DNA of 35,021 nt from Caccousia sp900752115. Its GTDB lineage: Bacteria > Bacillota > Clostridia > Oscillospirales > Acutalibacteraceae. Location: positions 1-35,021 of the forward strand of contig CABRNB010000018.1 in the NCBI GenBank assembly GCA_902472225.1, given 5' to 3'. This document shows positions 23,511-30,899 of this stretch, one piece after another. The position numbers were made by a program, and so were the translations under genes. Under the pieces are notes generated by a model. The model ran no database searches. It was not told the DNA's origin and worked only from the letters and a program-made list of their open reading frames with translations. Position 1 is the stretch's first letter; each line of letters begins with the position of its first letter.

Positions 23511-24812
23511 GTGCCTGTCACTATTTTTTCCGTTCACGAGGACAGTCCTGCCGCTCATGCCGGTATTCTGCCCGGGGAGACGCTTTGTGCCATAAACGGC
23601 AATGAAATATGCGATATTCTTGACTATCGTTTCTATGAAACGGAGAAGGAGGTCGTTCTTTCTCTGCGCAGCAGCGAGGGCATTGCCCGGGAAGTGAAGC
23701 TGCGCAAGGGGCAGTATGAGTCTATCGGGCTGGAATTTGAAACCTATTTGATGGATCGTCAGCGTTCCTGCTGTAACCGGTGTGTGTTCTGTTTTATTGA
23801 TCAGCTGCCTGACGGAATGAGGGAGAGTCTTTATTTCAAAGATGATGATTCCAGGCTTTCCTTTCTGTTCGGGAACTATATTACATTGACCAATCTCAGT
23901 CAGCGCGAAGCGGATCGCATCGTGAAGATGCGGATTAGCCCGATTAATATTTCCGTGCATACGACAAATCCGGAGCTGCGCTGCCGGATGATGGGCAACC
24001 GTTTTGCAGGAGATTCCCTGCGATATTTGTATCAGTTTGCCGAAGCAGGAATTCGTTTGAATTGCCAGCTGGTGCTCTGTCATGGTTGGAATGATGGGGA
24101 AGAGCTGGAGTGCACACTGGGAGACTTGCTGCCGCTTTATCCGGCGGTACAGAGTGTGGCTCTTGTTCCGCTTGGTGTGACGCGTTTTCGCGAAAATCTG
24201 ACGCCTCTGACACCGTACTCCCGGGAAACAGCTCTTGAGGTGGTCCGCGCGGCCGAACGCTGGGGAAATACCATGGTGGAACGCTGCGGGGAGCGTGTTT
24301 GCTACGCAGCGGATGAGTTTTATCTCAAGGCCGGTCTCCCTATTCCCGAAGCTGCTTTTTACGGAGCCTTCGACCAGCTTGAAAATGGGGTAGGATTGAT
24401 CGCGAATTTCCGTGAGGAATTTGAGTTTGCCCTTGAGGATTTTCCCGGTGATGACAGAGAGAGGTCTTGTACGTTGATTACCGGTGTTTCTTTTGCTCCG
24501 TTTTTGGATGAGATTCTTGACGGACTGCGAAGAAAATGCCATAATTTAACATGCAGGGTTCGTGCAATTCGAAATGAGTTTTTTGGTGAAAGCATCAATG
24601 TAGCGGGCCTTGTAACGGGGCAGGATATTCTCAGGCAGCTGGAGGGGATACCGCTCGGCGAGCGGCTGTTTTTACCCTCTACCATGCTGAGGCACGAAGG
24701 GGATGTTTTCCTGGACGACGTCTCTCTCGCCGACCTTGAGCGGCGCCTTGGTGTTCCGATTGTCGTTGTTCCTGACGATGGCGGTGAGCTGCTCCGATTG
24801 ATCATTGCATAA
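23511..24812 (+). CDS. PDZ and radical-SAM-like DUF512 protein
   Basis: 433 aa from GTG 23511, seven bases after AAGGGGAG; an in-frame ATG at 23472 lies at the edge of the rpmF terminator without a ribosome site. Residues about 3-60 look like a PDZ domain (SPAAHAGILPGETLCAING). C87, C91 and C94 form CxxxCxxC, the iron-sulfur motif of radical SAM enzymes. The remainder matches the widely conserved DUF512 protein usually found beside the GTPase gene der in clostridia. Its reaction is unknown. It is followed by der after 15 bases. Confidence 0.88.
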   Translation: MPVTIFSVHEDSPAAHAGILPGETLCAINGNEICDILDYRFYETEKEVVLSLRSSEGIAREVKLRKGQYESIGLEFETYLMDRQRSCCNRCVFCFIDQLPDGMRESLYFKDDDSRLSFLFGNYITLTNLSQREADRIVKMRISPINISVHTTNPELRCRMMGNRFAGDSLRYLYQFAEAGIRLNCQLVLCHGWNDGEELECTLGDLLPLYPAVQSVALVPLGVTRFRENLTPLTPYSRETALEVVRAAERWGNTMVERCGERVCYAADEFYLKAGLPIPEAAFYGAFDQLENGVGLIANFREEFEFALEDFPGDDRERSCTLITGVSFAPFLDEILDGLRRKCHNLTCRVRAIRNEFFGESINVAGLVTGQDILRQLEGIPLGERLFLPSTMLRHEGDVFLDDVSLADLERRLGVPIVVVPDDGGELLRLIIA

Positions 24813-24827
24813 AGGAAGTGAACGGGA

Positions 24828-26159
24828 ATGGCAAAACCTATTGTCGCAATTGTTGGCCGCCCCAACGTCGGCAAGTCGACTCTTTTCAATAAGCTGGTTG
24901 GCACACGCCTCTCCATTGTCGATGATACGCCGGGTGTTACAAGGGATCGGATTTACGGTGAAAGCGAGTGGAGAAACCGCCGCTTTTCTCTTGTGGATAC
25001 GGGCGGTATTGAGCCGAAAACCAATGATGTGATCCTCGCGCAGATGCGCACTCAGGCACAGCTGGCAATTGACGCTGCCGATGTGATCGTGCTGGTAACC
25101 GACTTGCGTACCGGCGTTGTCGCTACGGATCGGGAAATTGCCGCGATGCTGCAGCGAAGCGGACGGCCTATTGTACTTTGCGTGAATAAATGCGATACCG
25201 TGGGAGAGCCTCCTGCGGAGTTTTACGAATTTTATAATCTCGGTTTGGGTGATCCGGTTGCGGTTTCTTCCGTGCATGGCCATGGAACAGGCGATCTTCT
25301 CGATCGGGTGTTTGAGTATTTTCCTCCTGAGGAGGAAGGTGAGGAGATTGAGGGCGAGGAGATCCGCGTAGCGGTGATTGGAAAGCCGAACGTGGGCAAA
25401 AGCTCTTTGATCAACTATATTTCCGGGGAGGAGCGCTGCATCGTTTCAGATGTTGCCGGTACGACACGCGATGCAATTGATACGTCGATTGAGAACCGCT
25501 TCGGGAAATTTACCTTCATTGACACGGCGGGTTTAAGGCGCAAGAGCAAGGTGGAAGATTCGATTGAACATTACAGTGTTCTGCGGGCACAGATGGCGAT
25601 CGATCGTTCCGACGTCTGTGTTATTATGATTGACGCCGCGGTGGGCTTCACCGATCAGGATTCCAAAGTAGCAGGCCTGGCGCATGAGGCGGGGAAGGGC
25701 TGCGTGATAGCGGTCAACAAATGGGATGCCGTTGCCAAGGACGACAAGACCATGCAGGAATACCGCAAAAAGCTCGAGAACGATTTTTCCTTTATGCCAT
25801 ATGCGCCGATTGTTTTTATTTCCGTTAAAACAGGACAGCGTGTGGATCGGCTGTTTGAACTGATCAAGCACGTGGCAAACTCCAACTCTATGAGAATTTC
25901 GACGGGTATGCTGAACGATGTTTTGGCACAGGCAACAGCGCGTGTTCAGCCCCCCACCGATAAAGGGCGACGTCTGAAAATTTACTACATGACGCAGGCT
26001 TCGGTACGTCCTCCGACGTTTGTATTTTTCGTCAATTCCGAAGAGCTGTTTCATTTCTCTTATCAGCGATATCTGGAAAACAGAATTCGCGAAACCTTTG
26101 GTATGGAAGGGACCCCCATTCGCTTTATCATTCGTGAGCGTGGGGAGAAAACGAAGTAA
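24828..26159 (+). CDS. der: Ribosome-assembly GTPase Der (EngA)
   Basis: 443 aa with two GTPase domains in tandem. The first has GRPNVGKST (8-16), DTGG and NKCD. The second has GKPNVGKSS (about 184-192), DTAG and NKWD. A KH-like RNA-binding domain closes the protein (KIYYMTQ ... PPTFVFFVN). Der acts late in 50S subunit assembly. The start follows AAAGGAAG. plsY follows after 21 bases, an order seen across Firmicutes. Confidence 0.97.
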   Translation: MAKPIVAIVGRPNVGKSTLFNKLVGTRLSIVDDTPGVTRDRIYGESEWRNRRFSLVDTGGIEPKTNDVILAQMRTQAQLAIDAADVIVLVTDLRTGVVATDREIAAMLQRSGRPIVLCVNKCDTVGEPPAEFYEFYNLGLGDPVAVSSVHGHGTGDLLDRVFEYFPPEEEGEEIEGEEIRVAVIGKPNVGKSSLINYISGEERCIVSDVAGTTRDAIDTSIENRFGKFTFIDTAGLRRKSKVEDSIEHYSVLRAQMAIDRSDVCVIMIDAAVGFTDQDSKVAGLAHEAGKGCVIAVNKWDAVAKDDKTMQEYRKKLENDFSFMPYAPIVFISVKTGQRVDRLFELIKHVANSNSMRISTGMLNDVLAQATARVQPPTDKGRRLKIYYMTQASVRPPTFVFFVNSEELFHFSYQRYLENRIRETFGMEGTPIRFIIRERGEKTK

Positions 26160-26180
26160 ATTTTCAAAAAGAAGGGCTGG

Positions 26181-26903
26181 GTGTTTGGTTTGTTGAACAT
26201 TCTGTTGGTTGGACTTCTGGCTGGAGTAATTGCGTATCTCCTGGGAAGCATCAGCTTTTCCATCCTTTTCACGAAGCTTTTTGCCCACAGGCAGGATATC
26301 CGATCCATGGGAAGCGGCAACGCCGGTACAACGAATGTGCTGCGTTCCGTTGGCGCCAAGGCGGCGATATTTACCTTCATCTTTGACTTCGCAAAGGGAA
26401 TTCTGGCGGTTTTCATTGGCCGTCTGCTCTTCACATGGATGACTACATTCACCACCATCGAAGGGGTCGGTGCCGGAGAGTTGGTGCAGTATGGCGCTTA
26501 TATTGCCGGCTTCTGCTGTGCTATCGGCCACATTTTCCCCATCTTCTTTGGCTTTAAAGGGGGAAAAGGCGTTCTCACAAGCTGGGCCATTATTGCTTTG
26601 ATAGATTGGCGCGCCTTTGTGTTGGTAATTATCGTTTTTATCATCGTGTTTCTATGCAGTAAAATTGTGTCCTTGGCGTCCATCTGTGCCGGTTCTTCCT
26701 TCCCGATTTTCACCCTGATCCTCAATACGTATGATTACATACATCAAAGCTCAGCTGCAGGCTCCACGACTTTGTTCTACGTTATATTCAGTGTAGTAAT
26801 TGCTGCGCTGCAAGCTTCCATTCTCGTATACAAGCACCGTGCAAACATTCAGCGTCTGCGTGCGGGCGAGGAGAAAAAAATCACGGTGAAAAAGAAAGGC
26901 TGA
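26181..26903 (+). CDS. plsY: Acyl-phosphate:glycerol-3-phosphate acyltransferase PlsY
   Basis: 240 aa integral membrane enzyme that makes lysophosphatidic acid, the first step of phospholipid synthesis. Conserved cytoplasmic motifs are SMGSGNAGTTNVLR, with the segment FDFAKG after it, and GHIFPIFFGFKGGKGV. There are about five to seven hydrophobic helices. It starts with GTG at 26181 after AGAAGGG. The protein is somewhat longer than usual (about 200) because of an extended loop near TTFTTIEGVGAGELV and a charged C-terminus. Confidence 0.94.
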   Translation: MFGLLNILLVGLLAGVIAYLLGSISFSILFTKLFAHRQDIRSMGSGNAGTTNVLRSVGAKAAIFTFIFDFAKGILAVFIGRLLFTWMTTFTTIEGVGAGELVQYGAYIAGFCCAIGHIFPIFFGFKGGKGVLTSWAIIALIDWRAFVLVIIVFIIVFLCSKIVSLASICAGSSFPIFTLILNTYDYIHQSSAAGSTTLFYVIFSVVIAALQASILVYKHRANIQRLRAGEEKKITVKKKG

Positions 26904-26917
26904 CAAGGCCTGAGCAT

Positions 26918-26962
26918 AAAAAAGGACGAAACCGCACGTTGCTGTGGGTTCGTCCTTTTTTT
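26918..26962. terminator. Terminator after plsY
   Basis: AAAAAAGGACGAA (26918-26930) pairs with TTCGTCCTTTTTT (26949-26961); the inner bases CC and CAC add pairs. The T run on the plus strand is long. The stem also has A/T-rich flanks for the other strand. Confidence 0.88.
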
Positions 26963-26974
26963 GACCACCGTCAT

Positions 26975-27103
26975 CCTCTTTTCGGAAAACTGTGCAATGC
27001 CGGAGAATGCTCTTGTCAGGGGGAATCTGAAGTTTCAGAAATATATATCTGTTTTTCCGGTCGGAGAATGCGCTGCTCTCAGACAAGAACGGCCGAAAAG
27101 AGG
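26975..27103. repeat. Nested inverted repeat between two terminators
   Basis: CCTCTTTTCGG (26975-26985) is exactly complementary to CCGAAAAGAGG (27093-27103). Inside, TCTTGTC (about 27010-27016) pairs with GACAAGA (about 27081-27087), and a small perfect hairpin around TCTGAAGTTTCAGA lies near the centre. The sequence CGGAGAATGC also occurs twice directly. It sits between the plsY and rpmB terminators, outside any gene. It may be a small RNA gene or a degenerate repeat element. Confidence 0.4.
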
Positions 27104-27114
27104 GAGAAATGTTT

Positions 27115-27154
27115 TGAAGAAAAAGAAAAAAGGATCTCCGCAAGCGAAGATCCT
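27115..27154 (-). terminator. Terminator of rpmB
   Basis: AGGATCTCCGC (27131-27141) pairs with GCGAAGATCCT (27144-27154); on the minus strand a TTTTTTCTTTTTC run follows. It starts 21 bases after the rpmB stop. Confidence 0.82.
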
Positions 27155-27175
27155 GTAATTCTTCGGTTGTCTCGA

Positions 27176-27364
27176 TCAGACAGCACGGGTAACCTTGCCG
27201 GAACGCAAGCAGCGGGTGCAGGCGTAAACGCGCTTCGGGCTGCCGTTCACGATCGCCTTGACGCGCCGAATGTTCGGCTTCCAGGTTCTGTTCGTCCGTC
27301 TATGGGAATGGGACACCTGAATGCCAAAAGCAACATCCTTGCCACAAATTTCACACTTTGCCAT
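27176..27364 (-). CDS. rpmB: 50S ribosomal protein L28
   Basis: 62 aa. The start MAKCEICGKDVAFG, the SHSHRRTNRTWKPN stretch and the final CTRCLRSGKV are those of L28. Four Cys in CEIC and CTRC make it the zinc-binding form. The ribosome site AAAGGAGGTG lies upstream on the minus strand. It is a single-gene transcript between its own promoter and terminator. Confidence 0.98.
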   Translation of the reverse strand: MAKCEICGKDVAFGIQVSHSHRRTNRTWKPNIRRVKAIVNGSPKRVYACTRCLRSGKVTRAV

Positions 27365-27410
27365 GTCTGCACCTCCTTTGAGGACGATATCATAGGATTA
27401 CAACATTCGT

Positions 27411-27439
27411 ATTCTATCAGGTTTTATGAAGAAAAGCAA
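27411..27439 (-). promoter_or_regulatory. Promoter of rpmB
   Basis: On the minus strand, TTGCTT (27434-27439), 17 bases and TAGAAT (27411-27416). Confidence 0.72.
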
Positions 27440-27511
27440 GCCCTTTTTTGATTTTTTTACAGCTTTCTTTCTCAAAGGAGAGTCAAATGGGGATGGAATC
27501 CAGGAAATCTC

Positions 27512-27540
27512 TTGTTTTTGGATCCTGTCTATATTATAAT
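27512..27540 (+). promoter_or_regulatory. Promoter of the M50 protease-scpAB transcript
   Basis: TTGTTT (27512-27517), 17 bases and a perfect TATAAT (27535-27540). Confidence 0.72.
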
Positions 27541-27740
27541 AAATAGGACTTGGAGCAGAAATCAACGTGCTGAAACGTGTTGTTTCTGCCGGGAATCATG
27601 GTTGAGAGATACAAAGAATGTGTGGTTTCGACCGAAAAACGCTGAGATCTCTTTGCCCATGTTGCTCACAGGCGCTTTCCATGCATAATTTCGGAAAATG
27701 CAGGGAAAAATTTTGCCATCCAGGCGGAAGGGTTGTTTGT

Positions 27741-28442
27741 ATGCTGATTGATGCAATTCGCAGTATCATGCGCGGGCAGGGCGTGGATTTGCCGAGCCTT
27801 CTGATGCAGCTGCTTGCCACGGCGGCTATCCTTTTTCTGATTTTGCCGCTGCACGAATACGCACATGGCCTTGTTGCTTATAAACTGGGGGATCAAACCG
27901 CGAAACGGTATGGACGTTTGACGCTGAATCCGCTTGCGAGTTTGGATCCTATGGGAACGCTCGGAATCGTGCTTTTCGGAATCGGATGGGCTAAACCTGT
28001 GCCGGTGAACCCTATGAATTTTCGTAATCCGAAGCGCGACATGGCTATCACGGCCCTGGCGGGTCCGGTCAGCAACATCCTGGCGGCTTTTGTCGGTGCG
28101 TTCCTTTACAATCTTTTGTTTTGCTTTGCCGCTGTGATTCCCGGGAATGTTCTGATAGTGCTGAATGTCTTTTTCTATTATTATATTTCGATCAATCTTT
28201 CTCTGGCGGTGTTTAACCTTCTGCCGGCTCCGCCTTTGGACGGTTCGCGTATCGTGGCGGCATTTTTGCCGAACAGGATGGCGTATCAGTACTACCGATA
28301 TGAGCGCTATATCGTTCTGATTTTGTTTGCCCTTCTATTTATTGGTGCGCTGGATCCGGTCCTGTCCTTCCTGCACGGTCATTTCTGGAACGCTGTGATG
28401 TGGCTCGCATCGCTGCCGTTTGAAGCGCTCGGCCTTTTGTGA
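27741..28442 (+). CDS. M50 (site-2 type) membrane metalloprotease
   Basis: 233 aa from ATG 27741, eight bases after GGAAGGG. It has about five membrane helices. The zinc ligands are H38 and H42 in LHEYAHG with E39 as the base, and the third ligand D167 in NLLPAPPLDGSR. This is the short site-2 protease form, without PDZ, common upstream of scpA in clostridia. Members of the group cut regulatory proteins within the membrane, but the substrate here is unknown. The open frame extends upstream to 27618 with several Cys codons, which I regard as leader sequence. The stop is 12 bases before scpA. Confidence 0.9.
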   Translation: MLIDAIRSIMRGQGVDLPSLLMQLLATAAILFLILPLHEYAHGLVAYKLGDQTAKRYGRLTLNPLASLDPMGTLGIVLFGIGWAKPVPVNPMNFRNPKRDMAITALAGPVSNILAAFVGAFLYNLLFCFAAVIPGNVLIVLNVFFYYYISINLSLAVFNLLPAPPLDGSRIVAAFLPNRMAYQYYRYERYIVLILFALLFIGALDPVLSFLHGHFWNAVMWLASLPFEALGLL

Positions 28443-28454
28443 AGGAGGGGTTTC

Positions 28455-29192
28455 TTGGACGCATTATCCTATCACATCGGCACGTTTGACGGTCCGCTGG
28501 ATCTGCTGCTGCAGCTTCTTGCTAAAAATAAGCTGAACATTTGCGATATTTCCATTTTGAGTATTGTGGATCAGTATGTGGCGCAGGTGGATGCCATGCG
28601 GGAACAGAATATGGATGTTTCCAGCGAATTCCTGGAGATGGCGGCTCGTCTCATTGAAATGAAATCCGCCTTTCTGCTGCCGAAGCACGAGGAGGCCGAG
28701 GAGTCCCGGCAGGAGCTTGTGGGCCGGCTGCTGGAATATCAGGAGTGCAAAAGAATGGCCGGACTTCTTGCGGAACAGCTGTCGTTCGATTGTTTCGTTC
28801 GCGCTCCCGAAGAACTGGAGCCGGACAAAACATATCACCGCAGCCACGATCCCAATGAGCTTCTGACAGCATATTTCAATGCCACCGGACGAGGAAAACG
28901 CCGGGTACTTCCTACGCCGGGCGCATTTGCGGAGATTGTGGCGCATCGCATTGTTTCGGTTTCCTCGCAGATTGTTTCTGTTCTGCGCAAGCTGTGGAAG
29001 GGCGATCGGCTGTCTTATTACAGCCTGTTTGAGGGGAAAACGGAGCGTTCGGAACAAGTGGCCACTTTTTTGGCCGTGCTGGAGCTTGTGAAGGCACATC
29101 GGGTGCAGATCGAAGGAACGCTTGGCCATGAGATGATCCAGATGAGAGGAACGAGAGAAGAATGGAGATCCGAAAGCTCCAGGGAGCAATAG
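28455..29192 (+). CDS. scpA: Chromosome segregation and condensation protein ScpA
   Basis: 245 aa kleisin that bridges the SMC heads and works with ScpB in chromosome condensation. The N-terminus YHIGTFDGPLDLLLQLLAKN is the family signature and binds the SMC neck, followed by NICDISI and EFLEMAARLIEMKSAFLLP. The C-terminal winged helix includes ELVKAHRV. The start is TTG at 28455, five bases after GAAGGAGGGG. The last 31 bases overlap scpB, so the two are translationally coupled. Confidence 0.96.
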   Translation: MDALSYHIGTFDGPLDLLLQLLAKNKLNICDISILSIVDQYVAQVDAMREQNMDVSSEFLEMAARLIEMKSAFLLPKHEEAEESRQELVGRLLEYQECKRMAGLLAEQLSFDCFVRAPEELEPDKTYHRSHDPNELLTAYFNATGRGKRRVLPTPGAFAEIVAHRIVSVSSQIVSVLRKLWKGDRLSYYSLFEGKTERSEQVATFLAVLELVKAHRVQIEGTLGHEMIQMRGTREEWRSESSREQ

Positions 29193-29710
29193 AAGCCATT
29201 TTGTTTGCAAGCGGCGAGCCTGTGCCGGAAAGCCGGCTGTGCGAAGCGCTGTCGCTTGACAGGAATACCGTCAGAAAGCTGATGCAGCTTTTGATGGACC
29301 GATACAATAAGCCCAGAAGCGGCATTACCATTCTGAAAATGGAGGACAGCTACCAGATGTGCAGCAGCGCACAGTTTGCCGATCAGGTGCGCAGTGCTCT
29401 GGAATTGCGGAGAAACACTCCTCTTTCTCAGGCTGCCATGGAGGTTTTGGCTGTGGTGGCATACAATCAGCCGGTAACGAAGGCATTTGTTGATCAGGTT
29501 CGCGGCGTTGATTGCGGCGGAGTTATGGCGACGCTTTCGGCCAAAGGGCTGATTGAAGAACGCGGACGCCTGGAACTTCCCGGCCGTCCTCTTCTTTACG
29601 GAACCACGGAAAACTTCTTGAGATGTCTGCATATCTCTTCCCTGGAGGAGCTTCCTCCGCTGCCGAACGAGTCGGAGGACAACGGGGAAAAGGAAGAAGT
29701 GCAAGGATAA
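29162..29710 (+). CDS. scpB: Segregation and condensation protein ScpB
   Basis: 182 aa with two winged-helix domains. The first starts at GAIEAILFASGEPV, and the second includes LSQAAMEVLAVVAYNQPVTKAFVDQVRG, then LIEERGRLELPGRPLLYGTTENFLR. It is the dimeric partner of ScpA in the SMC complex. The start lies within the end of scpA. Confidence 0.96.
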   Translation: MEIRKLQGAIEAILFASGEPVPESRLCEALSLDRNTVRKLMQLLMDRYNKPRSGITILKMEDSYQMCSSAQFADQVRSALELRRNTPLSQAAMEVLAVVAYNQPVTKAFVDQVRGVDCGGVMATLSAKGLIEERGRLELPGRPLLYGTTENFLRCLHISSLEELPPLPNESEDNGEKEEVQG

Positions 29711-29731
29711 AGGAGAGGGGAGGGGATCCGC

Positions 29732-30394
29732 TTGCTGATTGCAGGTGCGATTGTGTTGATTATTGCCCTGCTCCTCGCCTGTCCTGTAACGGTAAGCGGC
29801 GAATACGAGGAAGAACTTTCGGTGACGGTACGGTATCTTTTTTTCCGTATTCGCGTGCTGCCGCAGCAGGAAAAGAAAAAAAAAGCTGCCGGCGGCCAAA
29901 AACAGGAAAAGAAAAAAGCGCAGGCGGAGCAGACGGAGGAAACAAAAAACAAAATTCGGGAAATACTGAAGAAAAAGGGAGTAAGCAGCCTTGTGGAGCT
30001 TCTTTCGGAAGCTGCGTCACTTGCCGTTTCCGTTCTGAAGCGCTTTTTCTCCCATGTGCATATTTCCCTTTTTGATCTGTTTCTCCTCGTCGCTGCCGAG
30101 GACGCTGCGGAGACGGCTGTTCTCTATGGAAAGGTCTGCGGATCGGTTTATACGGCTGCAGGCGCTTTTATGCAGGCCTGTGATTGCCGTCGGTTCGGCG
30201 TGAGCGTTGTTCCCGATTTTCAGCGTTCCAAGACGGAAGCCCGTTTCCGTTTTCGGGCATGGGTTTCCCTGTTTTATATCCTTCAGGAGGGAGTCAGCGC
30301 TCTGATCCGCGCGGCAAAGCTTTGGCAGAAGTTTCAGAGCGGTCCGCCGGAAAAGGGGACGAAGGAGAATCCCTCCGGGGCGAAATCAACTTGA
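29732..30394 (+). CDS. DUF2953 membrane protein
   Basis: 220 aa. A TTG start at 29732 follows GGAGAGGGGAGGGG. One N-terminal transmembrane helix (about 2-20) precedes a strand (VTVRYLFFRIRVLP) and a Lys/Gln-rich linker (residues about 50-85), then a mixed alpha/beta domain with FGVSVVPDFQRSKTEARFRFRAWVSLF. That pattern matches DUF2953, which occurs beside gerW/ytfJ in spore formers. Function unknown. It lies 21 bases after scpB and 18 bases before gerW. Confidence 0.82.
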   Translation: MLIAGAIVLIIALLLACPVTVSGEYEEELSVTVRYLFFRIRVLPQQEKKKKAAGGQKQEKKKAQAEQTEETKNKIREILKKKGVSSLVELLSEAASLAVSVLKRFFSHVHISLFDLFLLVAAEDAAETAVLYGKVCGSVYTAAGAFMQACDCRRFGVSVVPDFQRSKTEARFRFRAWVSLFYILQEGVSALIRAAKLWQKFQSGPPEKGTKENPSGAKST

Positions 30395-30412
30395 AAGAAG
30401 GGCTGTATAGAA

Positions 30413-30841
30413 ATGAGCGAGCATCCGATTGAAGGTATGATGGGCACCACGCTGGACAAAATCCGCCAGATGGTGGACGTCAATACGGTGATGGGGGATC
30501 CCGTAACAACGCCGGACGGGACTGTTATCATTCCGATTTCCAAGATCAGTTATGGTTTTGCGTCGGGAGGCTCTGATCTTCCTTCCAAAACGCATGCGGA
30601 AAAAAATTATTTCGGAGGGGGAGCCGGCGCCGGTGTTACCGTGACGCCTCTTGCGTTTCTGACGATCAGCGGGGGAAATGTCCGGCTGCTTCAGATCGAT
30701 CCGTATAACAGCTCTGCGGATCGTGTGATCGGCATGATCCCGGAGGTGGCTGACAAGATCAATGAGTTTATGAATTCCCGAAAGGAAAAGAAAAGAGAAG
30801 AGCAAAGAGAGGCCGCAATGCAGGAGGATCCTCAGGTCTGA
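30413..30841 (+). CDS. gerW: Sporulation protein of the GerW/YtfJ family
   Basis: 142 aa. The family signatures are VIGDPV-like VMGDPVTTPDGTVIIPISKISYGF, the flexible Gly-rich stretch GGGAGAG and VTPLAFLTI. In Bacillus YtfJ/GerW is made in the forespore and is needed for normal germination. The C-terminal RKEKKREEQRE tail is charged and probably disordered. The start follows AGAAGGG. Its place between the DUF2953 gene and a dacF-like gene supports a sporulation link. Confidence 0.93.
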   Translation: MSEHPIEGMMGTTLDKIRQMVDVNTVMGDPVTTPDGTVIIPISKISYGFASGGSDLPSKTHAEKNYFGGGAGAGVTVTPLAFLTISGGNVRLLQIDPYNSSADRVIGMIPEVADKINEFMNSRKEKKREEQREAAMQEDPQV

Positions 30842-30856
30842 AAACAGAAGGATAAT

Positions 30857-30889
30857 CTGCCGTTTTGCCGCATAGAAATGGAACGGCAG
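30857..30889 (+). promoter_or_regulatory. Hairpin reaching into the dac ribosome site
   Basis: CTGCCGTT (30857-30864) pairs with AACGGCAG (30882-30889). The right arm runs into the ribosome site region GGCAGGTGATGG of the next gene. No T run follows, so it is not a terminator. It may reduce translation of the dac gene. Confidence 0.4.
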
Positions 30890-30899
30890 GTGATGGAAT

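Larger units (their letters stand above)
27365..27740. other. Divergent region between rpmB and the M50 protease gene
   Basis: 376 bases with the two divergent promoters. From the plus-strand start near 27547 to the protease ATG there is a leader of about 190 bases. It contains a hairpin GCAGAAA-CAAC/GTTG-TTTCTGC (about 27555-27590) and a second one closed by GAGAGAT/ATCTCT around a small GGTTTCGACC stem. I recognise no known riboswitch. Confidence 0.5.

Noticed and set aside
26939..27451. 170-codon open frame between plsY and past rpmB
   Set aside because: It crosses two terminators and lies opposite rpmB.
27618..27740. 41-residue Cys-rich N-terminal extension of the M50 protease
   Set aside because: ATG 27741 has a better ribosome site and gives the usual family start; the extension overlaps predicted leader hairpins.
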